Source: JANMDU01 sp031375105
GTDB taxonomy: Bacteria; Pseudomonadota; Gammaproteobacteria; Burkholderiales; Burkholderiaceae_C
Assembly (NCBI GenBank): GCA_031375105.1
Contig: JANMHJ010000071.1
Location: 124,001 to 188,000 of the forward strand
Length of the DNA stretch: 64,000 nt
Reading direction: 5' to 3'
The first letter of the stretch is position 1. Every line of letters begins with the position of its first letter. A model generated the notes under the pieces. It made no database searches. It saw nothing but the letters and a program-made list of their open reading frames with translations, and had not been told where the DNA came from. Shown here piece after piece: positions 50,915-59,743 of the stretch. The translations under genes were made by a program, and so were the position numbers.

Positions 50915-52399
50915 TTAAGCCGTGCCGCCGACGGTCAAACCTTCAATCCGTAAGGTCGGCTGGCCGACACCTACCGGCACGCTCTGGCCTTCTTTGCCGC
51001 ACACGCCTACGCCCGAATCCAATGCCAGATCGTTGCCAATCATCGTGACTTTCTTGAGCGATTCTGGGCCCGAGCCCACAATCGTTGCGCCCTTCACGGG
51101 ATACAAAATCTTGCCGTTTTCCACCCAAAACGCTTCGCTGGCAGAAAACACGAATTTGCCAGAGGTGATGTCCACCTGCCCGCCACCGAAATTCGTGGCA
51201 TACAAACCGCGCTTGATACTGGCGACGATTTCTTCAGGGTTTTTATCGCCGCTCAGCATGTATGTATTGGTCATGCGCGGCATGGGCACAGCGGCATAGC
51301 TCTCGCGGCGGCCATTTCCGGTGGGCTTCACACCCATCAGGCGCGCATTCATGCTGTCTTGGATATAGCCCTTCAAAATCCCGTCTTCGATCAACACGTT
51401 TTTCTGCGTCGCGTTGCCTTCGTCATCCACGTTGAGCGAGCCGCGTCGGTCAGCAATGGTGCCGTCATCCAGCACTGTCACGCCTTTGGCAGCCACGCGC
51501 TTGCCGATCATGCCGGCAAAAGCGCTTGATCCCTTGCGGTTGAAATCGCCCTCCAAACCATGGCCCACCGCTTCATGCAGCAACACGCCCGGCCAACCCG
51601 GGCCGAGCACCACCGTCATCTCGCCCGCAGGCGCGGGGCGGGACTCAAGATTGGTGAGGGCGGCTTTCACGGCGCTGCTCACGTAGTCTTCAATATGTGC
51701 ATCGTCAAAATAGGCCAAGCCAAAACGGCCACCGCCGCCGCCCGAGCCCACTTCACGCCTGATCTCGCCTTTGACTTTTTGCTCCGCAATCACCGTGACA
51801 GACAAACGCACCAGTGGGCGCACATCAGCGGCCAGAGTGCCATCGGCCCGCGCAATCAGCACCACATCGTATTCGCTGGCCAGCCCCGCCATCACCTGCA
51901 CGATGCGCTTGTCTTTGGAGCGAGCAAGCTTTTCAACCTTTTCCAGCAGCTTGACTTTGGTGGTGCTGTCCAGCGTGGAAATCGGATCGATACCGGCATA
52001 CAGTTTGCGAGCAGACGCTATTTTTTTAGTAGCACTCTTCGCAGATTTTTCGCCGCCTACACCGTTGTTTGTGGCCCCAATCGACCTCACAGTTTGCGCC
52101 GCGTCGAGCAGTGAAGCCCAAGAAATATCGTCCGAATACGCAAACGCGGTTTTCTCGCCGCTCACGGCGCGCACGCCCACGCCTTGGTCAATCGAAAACG
52201 AGCCGGTTTTCACAATGCCCTCTTCCAAGCTCCAGCCTTCGGAGCGCGTGTATTGGAAATACACATCAGCTTCGTCCACGCGATGCGCTTTGATCACATC
52301 CAGCGCTTTAAAGAGATGGCTCTCGTTCAGGCCAAAAGGCGTGAGAAGCAGGGACTGGGCCGTGGCCAAGCGCTCAAGGGTGGGTTCGCGTGAAATCAT
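50915..52399 (-). CDS. tldD: Metalloprotease TldD
   Basis: A 494-residue subunit of the TldD/TldE heterodimeric protease that finishes peptides such as microcin B17 and degrades some antitoxins. The zinc motif HEAVGH starts at His275 within HEAVGHGLEGDFNRKG. TldE is not in the window. Residues about 114-128 (VGGEKSAKSATKKIA) come from a dispersed repeat and lie in the N-terminal domain between two helices, away from the metal site. Confidence 0.92.
   Translation of the reverse strand: MISREPTLERLATAQSLLLTPFGLNESHLFKALDVIKAHRVDEADVYFQYTRSEGWSLEEGIVKTGSFSIDQGVGVRAVSGEKTAFAYSDDISWASLLDAAQTVRSIGATNNGVGGEKSAKSATKKIASARKLYAGIDPISTLDSTTKVKLLEKVEKLARSKDKRIVQVMAGLASEYDVVLIARADGTLAADVRPLVRLSVTVIAEQKVKGEIRREVGSGGGGGRFGLAYFDDAHIEDYVSSAVKAALTNLESRPAPAGEMTVVLGPGWPGVLLHEAVGHGLEGDFNRKGSSAFAGMIGKRVAAKGVTVLDDGTIADRRGSLNVDDEGNATQKNVLIEDGILKGYIQDSMNARLMGVKPTGNGRRESYAAVPMPRMTNTYMLSGDKNPEEIVASIKRGLYATNFGGGQVDITSGKFVFSASEAFWVENGKILYPVKGATIVGSGPESLKKVTMIGNDLALDSGVGVCGKEGQSVPVGVGQPTLRIEGLTVGGTA
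52017..52059 (+). repeat. Dispersed 45-bp repeat, copy 14, inside tldD
   Basis: GCTATTTTTTTAGTAGCA then CTCTTCGCA and TTTTTCGCCGCCTA; diverged forward copy. tldD reads it in reverse as VGGEKSAKSATKKIA, the same reverse frame as in the lipoprotein, dapF and carboxymuconolactone decarboxylase-like copies. Confidence 0.75.
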
Positions 52400-52422
52400 G
52401 CGCCCATTGTAGGCCGATGGCG

Positions 52423-53076
52423 CTAGCCCGTGCTTTTCAAGCGCAGTGTGCCCGTGAGAAAGAGGGATGTTAGGTCGGGGCAGATGAGCAAGCGCTCATC
52501 CTCAGGCAGTAGGGGCAGCAATTGCTCAAAGTTGAGGTTTTCGCGGCTTAAGATATGAATCAAACGCAAATGCCGCAAATGCAAAGCTTCGGGCTCCAAA
52601 GCCGGAAAGCGGCGGACGTGCAGCATCTGCTGCTGCAAGGCGGGTATGTGATCCAGTGCCTGCACGGCGCTTTGCCCGTAATGCCACATCAGGGCAGCCA
52701 GGGGCACAGGGGAGAAAGCCTGCGCAACAGCACCTTCGAGCAAACTCGCCGATGTAGGCATGATGCGCAAGCTCAGCTCATCGGCATCCGCCATTTGCCC
52801 CAAGGCCGTGCTGAGCGTTCTGATTTGCACGATGCGCTGCGCCTGGCTATAGACTGCCACCAAGCCCGCTGCGCTCGAAAGATGAACGATGCGATCGCCT
52901 TGCGCGAGCATGTCTTCGCGCTGTTCCCAAAGTATTTCAGCCAAAGCCAAATGCAGCGTGCCAAAGCCAGCAAACGCCGCAGAGCGCACAGGCAGTGCAT
53001 TGCGCTTGAGCCATTCGTGATACGCCTGCAAGGCCAGTTGCCAAGCCGGTGGTGTGGTTGAAAGATCGTGTGGCAT
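52423..53076 (-). CDS. Hypothetical protein, paralogue 2 of the BLUF/Crp operon
   Basis: A 217-residue soluble protein related to the next gene upstream. Shared blocks are the HLAL-AEILWEQRE / HMAVAQMLWAERD segment, H-RRFP--EPEALHLRHL-LIHILS near residue 165, and a C-terminal ICPDLTSLFLTGTLRL / LCADLASFYFTGSLRL. I know no named family. The ATG at 53076 is used, since the longer frame would overlap its neighbour and reads poorly. Last gene of the four-gene unit. Confidence 0.6.
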   Translation of the reverse strand: MPHDLSTTPPAWQLALQAYHEWLKRNALPVRSAAFAGFGTLHLALAEILWEQREDMLAQGDRIVHLSSAAGLVAVYSQAQRIVQIRTLSTALGQMADADELSLRIMPTSASLLEGAVAQAFSPVPLAALMWHYGQSAVQALDHIPALQQQMLHVRRFPALEPEALHLRHLRLIHILSRENLNFEQLLPLLPEDERLLICPDLTSLFLTGTLRLKSTG

Positions 53077-53098
53077 GGCTGCTTGTTTAACAATCTGA

Positions 53099-53911
53099 TT
53101 AGGGCAGCAAGCGCAGTGAACCGGTGAAATAGAAGGAGGCCAAATCGGCGCACAGGCTGCTGGCATGATCTGGAGCCACTTGTTTTTGCAGTTGCGCAAA
53201 GCTCAGCGCGCCGCCGCTGAACACATGAATCAGCGCCAAATGGCGCATTTCCAGCGCAGCAGGCGCCACGGGCGGGAAGCGGCGCAATTGGATCAGTTGC
53301 GTGCCCATCTCGGGCGGCAGCAGATCCGTTGCGCTGCTATAGACCTGCCCGTAAAACCACAACAGGCTGTGCAAGCCATGGCTCACAAATTCTTTGCCTT
53401 GCTTCATGTGCTCAAGCCCTTCGCCCTGCCCCACGGGCAATTGGTGCAGCGAGAGCGCAGCCTTGCTTTGGTAGGCCTGTGCATTCAGGCTCACCTGCCG
53501 ATGGCTTGGCTGCACCACGGCCAGCAGCGCATCACCGCTGTGAATATGCGCTAGGCCCATATGCAACTGATCGCGCTCGGCCCAGAGCATCTGCGCCACA
53601 GCCATGTGCGCAGCACCCCAGTAGGCAAAAAAAGCCGGCTGATCGGCAATCTGCCCGCCCGACAAGCGCTGGTTCACATACGCATCGCAGGCTTGGAGCC
53701 AAGCATCGCTTGTACCCGGTTGCGTGAGCCCCGAACGCGCCGAGCGCACGCGCTTCGAAGCTGGATAGGGCATGCTGAAAGGATCATGTGCGCTGGCGCT
53801 GGAATGCAACAATACCTCTCCATGACGGCCTGCCGCCAGCACGGAGATCGGCGCAGGCAAGGAGCCGGGCCTGCTGCGGCGAGCAATGCGAGCAAGAAGT
53901 TTTTCGATCAT
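53099..53911 (-). CDS. Hypothetical protein, paralogue 1 of the BLUF/Crp operon
   Basis: A 270-residue protein related to the gene after it (see shared blocks there), with an extra N-terminal region of about 55 residues that starts with a basic MIEKLLARIARRSRPG. No signal peptide. The start overlaps the stop of the BLUF-like gene (ATGA), so the two are translationally coupled. Function unknown; the tight link suggests a partner of the BLUF-like protein. Confidence 0.6.
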   Translation of the reverse strand: MIEKLLARIARRSRPGSLPAPISVLAAGRHGEVLLHSSASAHDPFSMPYPASKRVRSARSGLTQPGTSDAWLQACDAYVNQRLSGGQIADQPAFFAYWGAAHMAVAQMLWAERDQLHMGLAHIHSGDALLAVVQPSHRQVSLNAQAYQSKAALSLHQLPVGQGEGLEHMKQGKEFVSHGLHSLLWFYGQVYSSATDLLPPEMGTQLIQLRRFPPVAPAALEMRHLALIHVFSGGALSFAQLQKQVAPDHASSLCADLASFYFTGSLRLLP

Positions 53912-54432
53912 GCGGCTTTCGGCCTAGCCGCCTGTGCGTAAAAATCCGTGAGATCGGGATCAAGCACGATGCTCAATGTGCTGATCGCATGCTGCCATTG
54001 CTGGGTTTGCGGATCCGCATCTTTGCTGGCTTGCTCCTTGGCTTGGCGCACGATGGCCATCATTTCGCTGCGGCTGGCAGGCCGCGAGCGCCACGCTTCA
54101 AACAAGCGGCAGGCCACACCGCGCTTGTGCAAAAGCGGCACCAGGCAGTGTTGACGCGGATCGTTTTGAATATGCCCCCACAGCGAAGTCAACACGTCCT
54201 GCGGGCCTTCCAGCCAATGAATCATCAGGCGATCATCCCAAATCAGCAGGCCGGTGATGTCTGCCGTGGCATCGGCCAAGCCCGCTTCATGCATGAGCTG
54301 CATGAGGCTCATGGCGTGGATTTCGTTGACGACGATGCTGCAATAAGCCAGTTGCTCCAGGGGGGCACTCTGTCCTGAACCTGCCCCAGCATGATGGCCA
54401 TGAATTGCAGGCTGTGGTGAGACGGCTTGCAT
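53908..54432 (-). CDS. Degenerate BLUF-domain protein
   Basis: A 174-residue protein with a BLUF fold: Tyr30 in LAYCSIVV, ITGLLIWDD, WLEGP and LWGHIQNDPRQH. The flavin-photocycle Gln is replaced by His72 (MIHWLEG), and the usual Asn by Asp54, so normal blue-light signalling is doubtful. The second BLUF protein of the window (57973-58482) has Tyr30, Asn54 and Gln72 at the same numbers. The ATG at 54432 is ten bases after the Crp-like stop. The protein may be a light-blind sensor or have a changed photocycle. Confidence 0.75.
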   Translation of the reverse strand: MQAVSPQPAIHGHHAGAGSGQSAPLEQLAYCSIVVNEIHAMSLMQLMHEAGLADATADITGLLIWDDRLMIHWLEGPQDVLTSLWGHIQNDPRQHCLVPLLHKRGVACRLFEAWRSRPASRSEMMAIVRQAKEQASKDADPQTQQWQHAISTLSIVLDPDLTDFYAQAARPKAA

Positions 54433-54442
54433 GGCAGCTTGA

Positions 54443-55168
54443 TCAGGTCGCTTCGGCCATGAGCGCCACCATGGAAGAGATGGTGACGCGGCCATAGGCC
54501 TGCTCAATAGCACCTCGCGAGGAAAGCTGGCGCAGCTGGCTGGCCACGGATTGACGCGTCATGCCCAGCATAGAGGCCAGTGCATCTTGCGATACATCCA
54601 GCGAGCTGCGGTGTTGTCCGCTTTGCGGCTCGTCGTCATAGGCCAGCATCACCAAGCGACGGGCGGTGCGGGCCAGCGAGGAGCGCAGTGTGAAATCTTC
54701 TACCAGCGAGAGCAAAGTGCGTGTGCGCCAGGCCAGCAGCCGGATGATGTGGTTGGCCAGCTGTGCATCTTGCAGCAAGCCATGCAGCGCATCGGGTTCG
54801 ATCACAAGAATTTCACAAGCGCCGACACAGAAAAAATCTCGCTCACGACCTGCGCCATCCAGCAGGGCCAGCTCACCAAACCACTGACCCGGGCGCACAT
54901 AACTCAAGATGGCCTCGCGACCATGGGGCGATGTGGAAGACACTTTGAGCAAGCCCTCCACCAGCACAGCAAAACCATCGCGCTTCTTGCGCACATTTTG
55001 GCCTTGCGCACAAAACAATTGGCCATCGCGCAGAGTCACGCGGCGGCTGGCGTTCAGCAGGGCTGCTTGGTGGGTGGAAGACAGCCCTGCAAACCATCGA
55101 TTGGTGCATAGCGCTTTAAAGGCGCTCTCAGCCAAACTGGCGGCTACTGAAACAGGCAGTGTCGTCAT
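54443..55168 (-). CDS. Crp/Fnr-family transcriptional regulator
   Basis: About 241 residues: a cyclic-nucleotide-binding-type domain (VLVEGLLKVSS, GQWFGELALLDG) and a C-terminal winged helix-turn-helix (SLDVSQDALASMLGMTRQSVASQLRQLSSRG). The phosphate-binding cassette lacks the RTAT-type sequence of Crp and there is no Cys cluster as in Fnr, so ligand and signal are open. First gene of the unit with the BLUF-like protein and the two unknown paralogues. The ATG at 55168 is used. Confidence 0.82.
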   Translation of the reverse strand: MTTLPVSVAASLAESAFKALCTNRWFAGLSSTHQAALLNASRRVTLRDGQLFCAQGQNVRKKRDGFAVLVEGLLKVSSTSPHGREAILSYVRPGQWFGELALLDGAGRERDFFCVGACEILVIEPDALHGLLQDAQLANHIIRLLAWRTRTLLSLVEDFTLRSSLARTARRLVMLAYDDEPQSGQHRSSLDVSQDALASMLGMTRQSVASQLRQLSSRGAIEQAYGRVTISSMVALMAEAT

Positions 55169-55199
55169 AGAGATTGTTGAATTTATAAATTTGACTCGC

Positions 55200-55212
55200 C
55201 GACATCTTGTCG
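55200..55212. promoter_or_regulatory. Candidate operator before the Crp-like gene
   Basis: CGACA-TCT-TGTCG is a short perfect palindrome 32 bp before the start, close to an AT-rich AATTTATAAATT (55180-55191) that could be a -10 region. It may be where the Crp-like protein regulates its own operon. A second inverted repeat TAGGATA/TATCCTA lies at 55237-55258. Confidence 0.3.
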
Positions 55213-55434
55213 TGAGATGGCAAAACAATCGCTTTATAGGATATTTTTGTCTATCCTAGCCAAAATGGTGCTTTAATTCTGCTAAATACTTCACATTTGG
55301 CGGCTTTACTCGGGCTTTCTCGGGAGTTTTTCTTTCTCCTGTGGCGAAAACCCCATAGCGCAAGCCAAGCAAGGGCGTTGCTCAATTGCATTTGCTCCCC
55401 CCGCTGATGCACCCTGCTTGTCACAGGGCTCACT

Positions 55435-56718
55435 TCATTGTGTAAGGATGCGAGCAATGGCCTGCACACGCGCCTGAGCAATGGCCTGACCAATTTGTTC
55501 TGCCTGCTTACCCTGCGCCAACGCCTGTGCGGCCAGATCGGCAGTTGGCACAGCCAGCGCAGCATCCAAGGCACGCTGTAAGCGCTGCGCTTGGGGATAC
55601 GGCTCATCTTGCTTACCCAACCGCCCGCGTGCATCGCATTCGCAGGCTTGCAGCACCTGCGCAAAGCGCTGCGGCTTGCGGATCGCGTCACATCGCTCCA
55701 GCAGGCGCAGCACCGCCTTGGCATCCAGATCATCACTTCTGTGGATATTGCCATGTTCTTTCGCCACCACGACAGCCAACTCTTTGCATTCGGTGGGCAC
55801 GCGCAGGCGCTCACAGATCGGCAGCAGCAAATCGACGCTGCGTATTTCATGATTGATATGGCGCGGCAACACATCAGCAGGCGTGGTGCCCTTGCCCAGA
55901 TCGTGCGTGAGGCAAGCAAAGCGCACAGCAAGCGGTGCCTGTAATTGCGCGGCTATGTCCAGCACCATCATCAGATGCACGCCGGTGTCAATTTCGGGGT
56001 GATAGTCTGCCCGCTGCGGCACACCCCAAAGCCGCTCCACTTCTGGCAGCAAGACCTGCAAAGCGCCGCATTGCCGCAACACCTGAAACATGCGCGAAGG
56101 CTTGCTCTCCATCAGCCCTTTGGCCAGCTCTTGCCACACACGCTCAGCCACCAGCGCATCCGCTTCGCCACTGGAGACCATTCGGCGCATCAAATCCATC
56201 GTGGGCTTGGCCACAGAAAAACCCGCATACCGCGCAGCAAAACGCGCCACGCGCAGGATGCGCACCGGGTCTTCTTCAAACGCAGGGCTGGTGTGGCGCA
56301 AAATCTGATCGCGAATATCTTGCTGCCCATTGAACGGATCGATCAAGGCCTTACTCAAGGCTTCAGAAGCTGAAATTTTTAAGTCAAACTGACCATTCGC
56401 CCTTATATATTCTGCGCTGAGTGCTATTGAATTAATAGTAATATCGCGCCGCGCAAGATCTTGCTCTAGCGTTACATCAGGCGCTGTATGCATCGAAAAA
56501 CCATGGTAGCCCGGCGCGGTTTTGCGCTCGGTGCGTGCCAAGGCATATTCCTCTCTCGTTTGCGGATGCAAAAAAACGGGGAAATCTTTGCCCACACTCA
56601 GGTAGCCCAGATCAAGCATCTCTTGCGGCGAGCTACCCACAACACACCAGTCGCGATCCGTCACTTCGCGCCCCATGAGCGCATCGCGCACTGCTCCGCC
56701 CACGAGATAGGTTTTCAT
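55435..56718 (-). CDS. cca: CCA-adding tRNA nucleotidyltransferase (multifunctional)
   Basis: A 427-residue enzyme with the nucleotidyltransferase start YLVGGAVRDALMG, catalytic acids in DRDWCVV, RRDITIN, SPAFEEDPVRILRVARFAARY and a C-terminal HD-type phosphohydrolase domain (CLTHDLGKGTTP). Between INSIA and IDPFNG there are about 28 residues where about ten are usual. Residues 93-108 of this extension come from the dispersed repeat, so the head domain carries a repeat-derived loop. Start overlaps the rlmI stop by four bases. Confidence 0.93.
   Translation of the reverse strand: MKTYLVGGAVRDALMGREVTDRDWCVVGSSPQEMLDLGYLSVGKDFPVFLHPQTREEYALARTERKTAPGYHGFSMHTAPDVTLEQDLARRDITINSIALSAEYIRANGQFDLKISASEALSKALIDPFNGQQDIRDQILRHTSPAFEEDPVRILRVARFAARYAGFSVAKPTMDLMRRMVSSGEADALVAERVWQELAKGLMESKPSRMFQVLRQCGALQVLLPEVERLWGVPQRADYHPEIDTGVHLMMVLDIAAQLQAPLAVRFACLTHDLGKGTTPADVLPRHINHEIRSVDLLLPICERLRVPTECKELAVVVAKEHGNIHRSDDLDAKAVLRLLERCDAIRKPQRFAQVLQACECDARGRLGKQDEPYPQAQRLQRALDAALAVPTADLAAQALAQGKQAEQIGQAIAQARVQAIARILTQ
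56397..56440 (-). repeat. Dispersed 45-bp repeat, copy 15, inside cca
   Basis: TTCGCCCTTATATATTCTGC then GCTGAGTGCTATTGAATTAATAGTA on the plus strand. cca reads it forward as TINSIALSAEYIRANGQF, matching the thioredoxin and rlmI peptides in frame. Confidence 0.9.
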
Positions 56719-57944
56719 TTTTTCATCACCACCAAGCCCTTGAGGTATTCCCCTTCCGGGAAACGCATGGTGATCGGGTGATCGGGCGCTGCGCCCAGAT
56801 GCGCAGTGATATAGCCGTCTGCGCCTGCGTCCATCGCCGCGCCGGCCACAATTTTGTGAAACAAATCGGCATCAATGCCGCCCGAGCAACTGAAGGTGTA
56901 AAGCAAGCCGCCTGGCTCCAGAAGCTTGAAAGCGAGGCGGTTGATGTCTTTGTAAGCTCGGGCTGCGCGCTCGGCATGGGCGGCGGAGGGCGCGAATTTG
57001 GGTGGATCGAGAATGATCAGATCAAATGTGCGGCCCTCGGTGATGAATTGCCTAAGAGAAGCGTTCACATCGGCATCCATGAATTGTGCGCTGCCGTCTT
57101 GAATCTGCACCTCAAAGCCGTTGAGCGCCACGTTCGCCTTGGCTCGCTCAATCGCTGGGCCCGAAGAATCAATACTGGTGATTTGCGCACCATCCAAAGC
57201 ACCCGCCTCGCGCAGGCCAGACATCCCAGCCACGGTGAAGCCACCGGTGTAGCAATAGCAGTTGAGCATGCGGCGAAATTTCAGGCGGGCGGCATCCAAG
57301 GCGAAGCGATGGCGGTTGTCGCGCTGATCGAGGTAAAAGCCTGTTTTGTGGCCTTCCGAAATGCTGACCTTGAGCTTCCAGCCATGCTCGCGGATCACCA
57401 CCTCCTCATCTGCGCCCTGCCCTGCAAGCCAGCCAGTGGCGGGCGGCAGGCCTTCCAGCGTGCGACTGCTGGCATCCGATCTTTCATAGAGTTTGGTCAA
57501 CCCACTGGCTTGGAGCAAAGCGGGAACGATCAGCTTCTTTTGCCGCTCTGCACCCGCAGATAAAAACTGCGCTACCAACGTATCGCCATACTGATCCACG
57601 ATCAATCCGGGCAGACCATCGACCTCGCCATGAATCAGGCGCACGCCATCGCTGTCAATCGGTATTTCAAGGCCAAATCGGCCTCTGGCCGTTATAGATT
57701 GTGCGCAGAGTGCTATGAAAAAAGGAGCATCTATGCGCTGCCCTTCATCAAAGCTCCAGACCCGTGCGCGGATTTTGCTGCTCGGGCTGAAGGCCGCCCA
57801 AGCGAGAAATTTGCCTTCTGAAGACTCCACGCGCACCGTCTCGCCCGAATCTGCGCTGCCTGATGCCAAGGCGTTGTCATAAATCCAAGAGTGGCCGCGC
57901 AACAAGGCGCGCTCTTTGCCGGGGCGAAGGGTGATCGTTTTCAT
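56715..57944 (-). CDS. rlmI: 23S rRNA (cytosine-C5)-methyltransferase, RlmI type
   Basis: About 409 residues with an N-terminal PUA-like domain (KTITLRPGKERALLRGHSWIY) and a class I SAM-dependent methyltransferase domain (YCYTGGFTV, IILDPPKFAPS). Catalyses m5C on 23S rRNA, with catalytic Cys in YTFSCSGG. Residues about 72-87 (APFFIALCAQSITARG) are encoded by a dispersed repeat near its consensus, yet total length is almost unchanged compared with E. coli RlmI. The ATG at 57944 is used; the BLUF gene ends 28 bp upstream. Confidence 0.88.
   Translation of the reverse strand: MKTITLRPGKERALLRGHSWIYDNALASGSADSGETVRVESSEGKFLAWAAFSPSSKIRARVWSFDEGQRIDAPFFIALCAQSITARGRFGLEIPIDSDGVRLIHGEVDGLPGLIVDQYGDTLVAQFLSAGAERQKKLIVPALLQASGLTKLYERSDASSRTLEGLPPATGWLAGQGADEEVVIREHGWKLKVSISEGHKTGFYLDQRDNRHRFALDAARLKFRRMLNCYCYTGGFTVAGMSGLREAGALDGAQITSIDSSGPAIERAKANVALNGFEVQIQDGSAQFMDADVNASLRQFITEGRTFDLIILDPPKFAPSAAHAERAARAYKDINRLAFKLLEPGGLLYTFSCSGGIDADLFHKIVAGAAMDAGADGYITAHLGAAPDHPITMRFPEGEYLKGLVVMKK
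57685..57729 (-). repeat. Dispersed 45-bp repeat, copy 16, inside rlmI
   Basis: CTGGCCGTTATAGATTGTGC then GCAGAGTGCTATGAAAAAAGGAGCA on the plus strand, one of the best-preserved copies. Read forward by rlmI as FFIALCAQSITARG. Confidence 0.92.
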
Positions 57945-57972
57945 GGCCGCTATTGTCGCGGATGTGCAGCGA

Positions 57973-58482
57973 TCAGTTGGCTTTGATGTCGTTGACGAAG
58001 CTGTCCCAGTTGGCATTGCTTAGCAGAAAATCCATGCGCTTGATCGCGGGAGCCCAAGCACTTTTGCGGCCCGCCACAATTTCTTCCTTGGCTTCGTGAA
58101 TCAAATCGCGCAGATCTTCACGCTGCACATAACGCATGTCCCAGCCGTCGCAGGCGCGTGCCTCCACCTCGCTGCGGTGATAAAGCTGCACAACAGCCTG
58201 ATGGCGTTTGTCATGTAACAAGCGCGCCCAGAGGTGATTGATCGCTTGACGCGGGCCTTCGATCAATTGCACAAACACGCCATCGGCATACATCAGCATG
58301 CCGGTAATGTGATCCATGCGGTTCAAGTCAGCAGCTGTATGCACCAATTGCTCAATAGCGAGCTCGTCCATCGGCTGCTTGGCTAAGCTGCAATACAGAA
58401 TTTGGTCGATTTCAAAATCCTGCATTGCCGCAATAGCAGCAGGGGAATCTTTTTTTGCGGACAGTTGGAATAAATTTGCCAC
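57973..58482 (-). CDS. BLUF-domain blue-light sensor protein (short form)
   Basis: A 169-residue protein with a complete BLUF domain: Tyr30 in LYCSLAK, Asn54 in DLNRMDHITG, Gln72 in FVQLIEGP, the residues that bind and relay FAD photochemistry. A C-terminal helical cap (about 120-169) follows. Such short BLUF proteins signal through a partner. It lies ahead of rlmI-cca on the same strand and may be unrelated in function. The N terminus (1-22) is longer than in most members. Confidence 0.85.
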   Translation of the reverse strand: MANLFQLSAKKDSPAAIAAMQDFEIDQILYCSLAKQPMDELAIEQLVHTAADLNRMDHITGMLMYADGVFVQLIEGPRQAINHLWARLLHDKRHQAVVQLYHRSEVEARACDGWDMRYVQREDLRDLIHEAKEEIVAGRKSAWAPAIKRMDFLLSNANWDSFVNDIKAN

Positions 58483-58626
58483 AGTCCATTTTTCGTCATT
58501 TGGGCGACAAACCAGAACAGGTGCGATTGAATTTCCTTCTTTTCGCTTCTTTTGGTGATGTTTTTGGCTTGAATTGGATAAAAAACAACATTTCAGACCT
58601 AAAGCTAGGCATCAGGTCATCGCACA

Positions 58627-59622
58627 TCAAGCGGCGGCGCGGCGCTTGGCACGCGGATGCGCCGCGTCATAGGCTTTGGCCAAATGCTGAAAATCCAGCC
58701 GGGTGTAAACCTGCGTGGTGCTGATGTTGGCATGTCCAAGCAGCTCTTGCACCGCACGCAAATCTTGGCTGGATTGCAAAATATGGCTGGCAAAGCTGTG
58801 GCGCAACATGTGCGGATGCACCGCCATCGGCAACCCCGCAGCCAAGCTTCTGAGTTTGAGGCGCTGCCACACCATGGCAGGGCTCATGCGCAGACCGCGC
58901 GGGGAGAGAAACAGCGCCTGCTCGCTGCTCGGGTCTTTTTCTTCTTGCGTCAAACGACTTTTCTGACTGAGCTTGAGCTGCAGCTCACTGCGAAACGGCA
59001 ACCATCGCTCAATCGCATCCACGGATTGTTTGCCCAAAGGCACCGTGCGGCTTTTGCTGCCCTTGCCCACCACATGCACTTCGCCTGCAACCAAGTCAAT
59101 ATAGCCTTTGAGCGTTTGCTGGCCGGCTGTGGACGAACGAATGTCTAAATTAACCAATTCGCTCACCCGCAGGCCCGAGCCATAGAGCAACTCTGTCAAA
59201 GCCGCATCGCGGGCTTCTAACGCAGGGTTAAAGTCGTTGGCTTGTTGCAAGCCTGTGAAGCTCACCAACTGCATGGCTTGATCTACAGCCAGTGCTTTGG
59301 GCAATGGTTTGGGCTGCTTGGGTGCGCGCACATCTTGCACAGGGTTGGCAGTCATCAGGCCTTCGCGCCCAAGCCAAGTGTAAAAACCACGCCAACCCGA
59401 AAGGATGAGCGCAATGCCGCGCCCGCTGCGTCCGCCGCTGTGCATCTGCGCCACCCATCGGCGGATGTGGGCGTTGAGAACATGGTTGATCTCGATTTTG
59501 GCCTGCGCTGCATTGGCTTGCAGCTTGGTCAGATCTTCGGTGTAGAGCGCGAGGGTGCGCTCGGCGAGGCGTTTTTCGACGCGGCAATGCGCCAGGTAGC
59601 GCTGGATCAGCTCGTGCTGCAT
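58627..59622 (-). CDS. xerC: Tyrosine recombinase XerC
   Basis: Resolves chromosome dimers at dif with XerD. About 331 residues: N-terminal SAM-like domain, then the catalytic Arg in YGSGLRVSELVNL, HMLRHSFASHIL and the nucleophile Tyr in ISTTQVYTRLDF. The dapF-DUF484-xerC order supports XerC over XerD. The ATG at 59622 (MQHELIQRYL) is selected; the longer frame to 59688 reads into the REPIN-like unit. Confidence 0.9.
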   Translation of the reverse strand: MQHELIQRYLAHCRVEKRLAERTLALYTEDLTKLQANAAQAKIEINHVLNAHIRRWVAQMHSGGRSGRGIALILSGWRGFYTWLGREGLMTANPVQDVRAPKQPKPLPKALAVDQAMQLVSFTGLQQANDFNPALEARDAALTELLYGSGLRVSELVNLDIRSSTAGQQTLKGYIDLVAGEVHVVGKGSKSRTVPLGKQSVDAIERWLPFRSELQLKLSQKSRLTQEEKDPSSEQALFLSPRGLRMSPAMVWQRLKLRSLAAGLPMAVHPHMLRHSFASHILQSSQDLRAVQELLGHANISTTQVYTRLDFQHLAKAYDAAHPRAKRRAAA

Positions 59623-59650
59623 CGCCTGCTCTTTCGCTTCGGAAAGAGCG

Positions 59651-59743
59651 CCGAAAAATGGGGTCAGAGCAGAATTTCGACTGGGCATGAATTCACTCCG
59701 GGAAGATCATCGTCCTGAATTCTGATCTGACCCCATTTTTCGG
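59651..59743. repeat. REPIN-like unit, copy 2
   Basis: Terminal 18-bp perfect inverted repeats CCGAAAAATGGGGTCAGA and TCTGACCCCATTTTTCGG enclose AATTTCGACTGGGCATGAATT and GGGAAGATCATCGTCCTGAATT. It lies exactly between the DUF484 stop and the xerC start within the operon, which may affect coupling of the two genes. Confidence 0.85.

Noticed and set aside
59623..59688. Longer N terminus for XerC
   Set aside because: It reads into the REPIN-like unit and does not resemble XerC.
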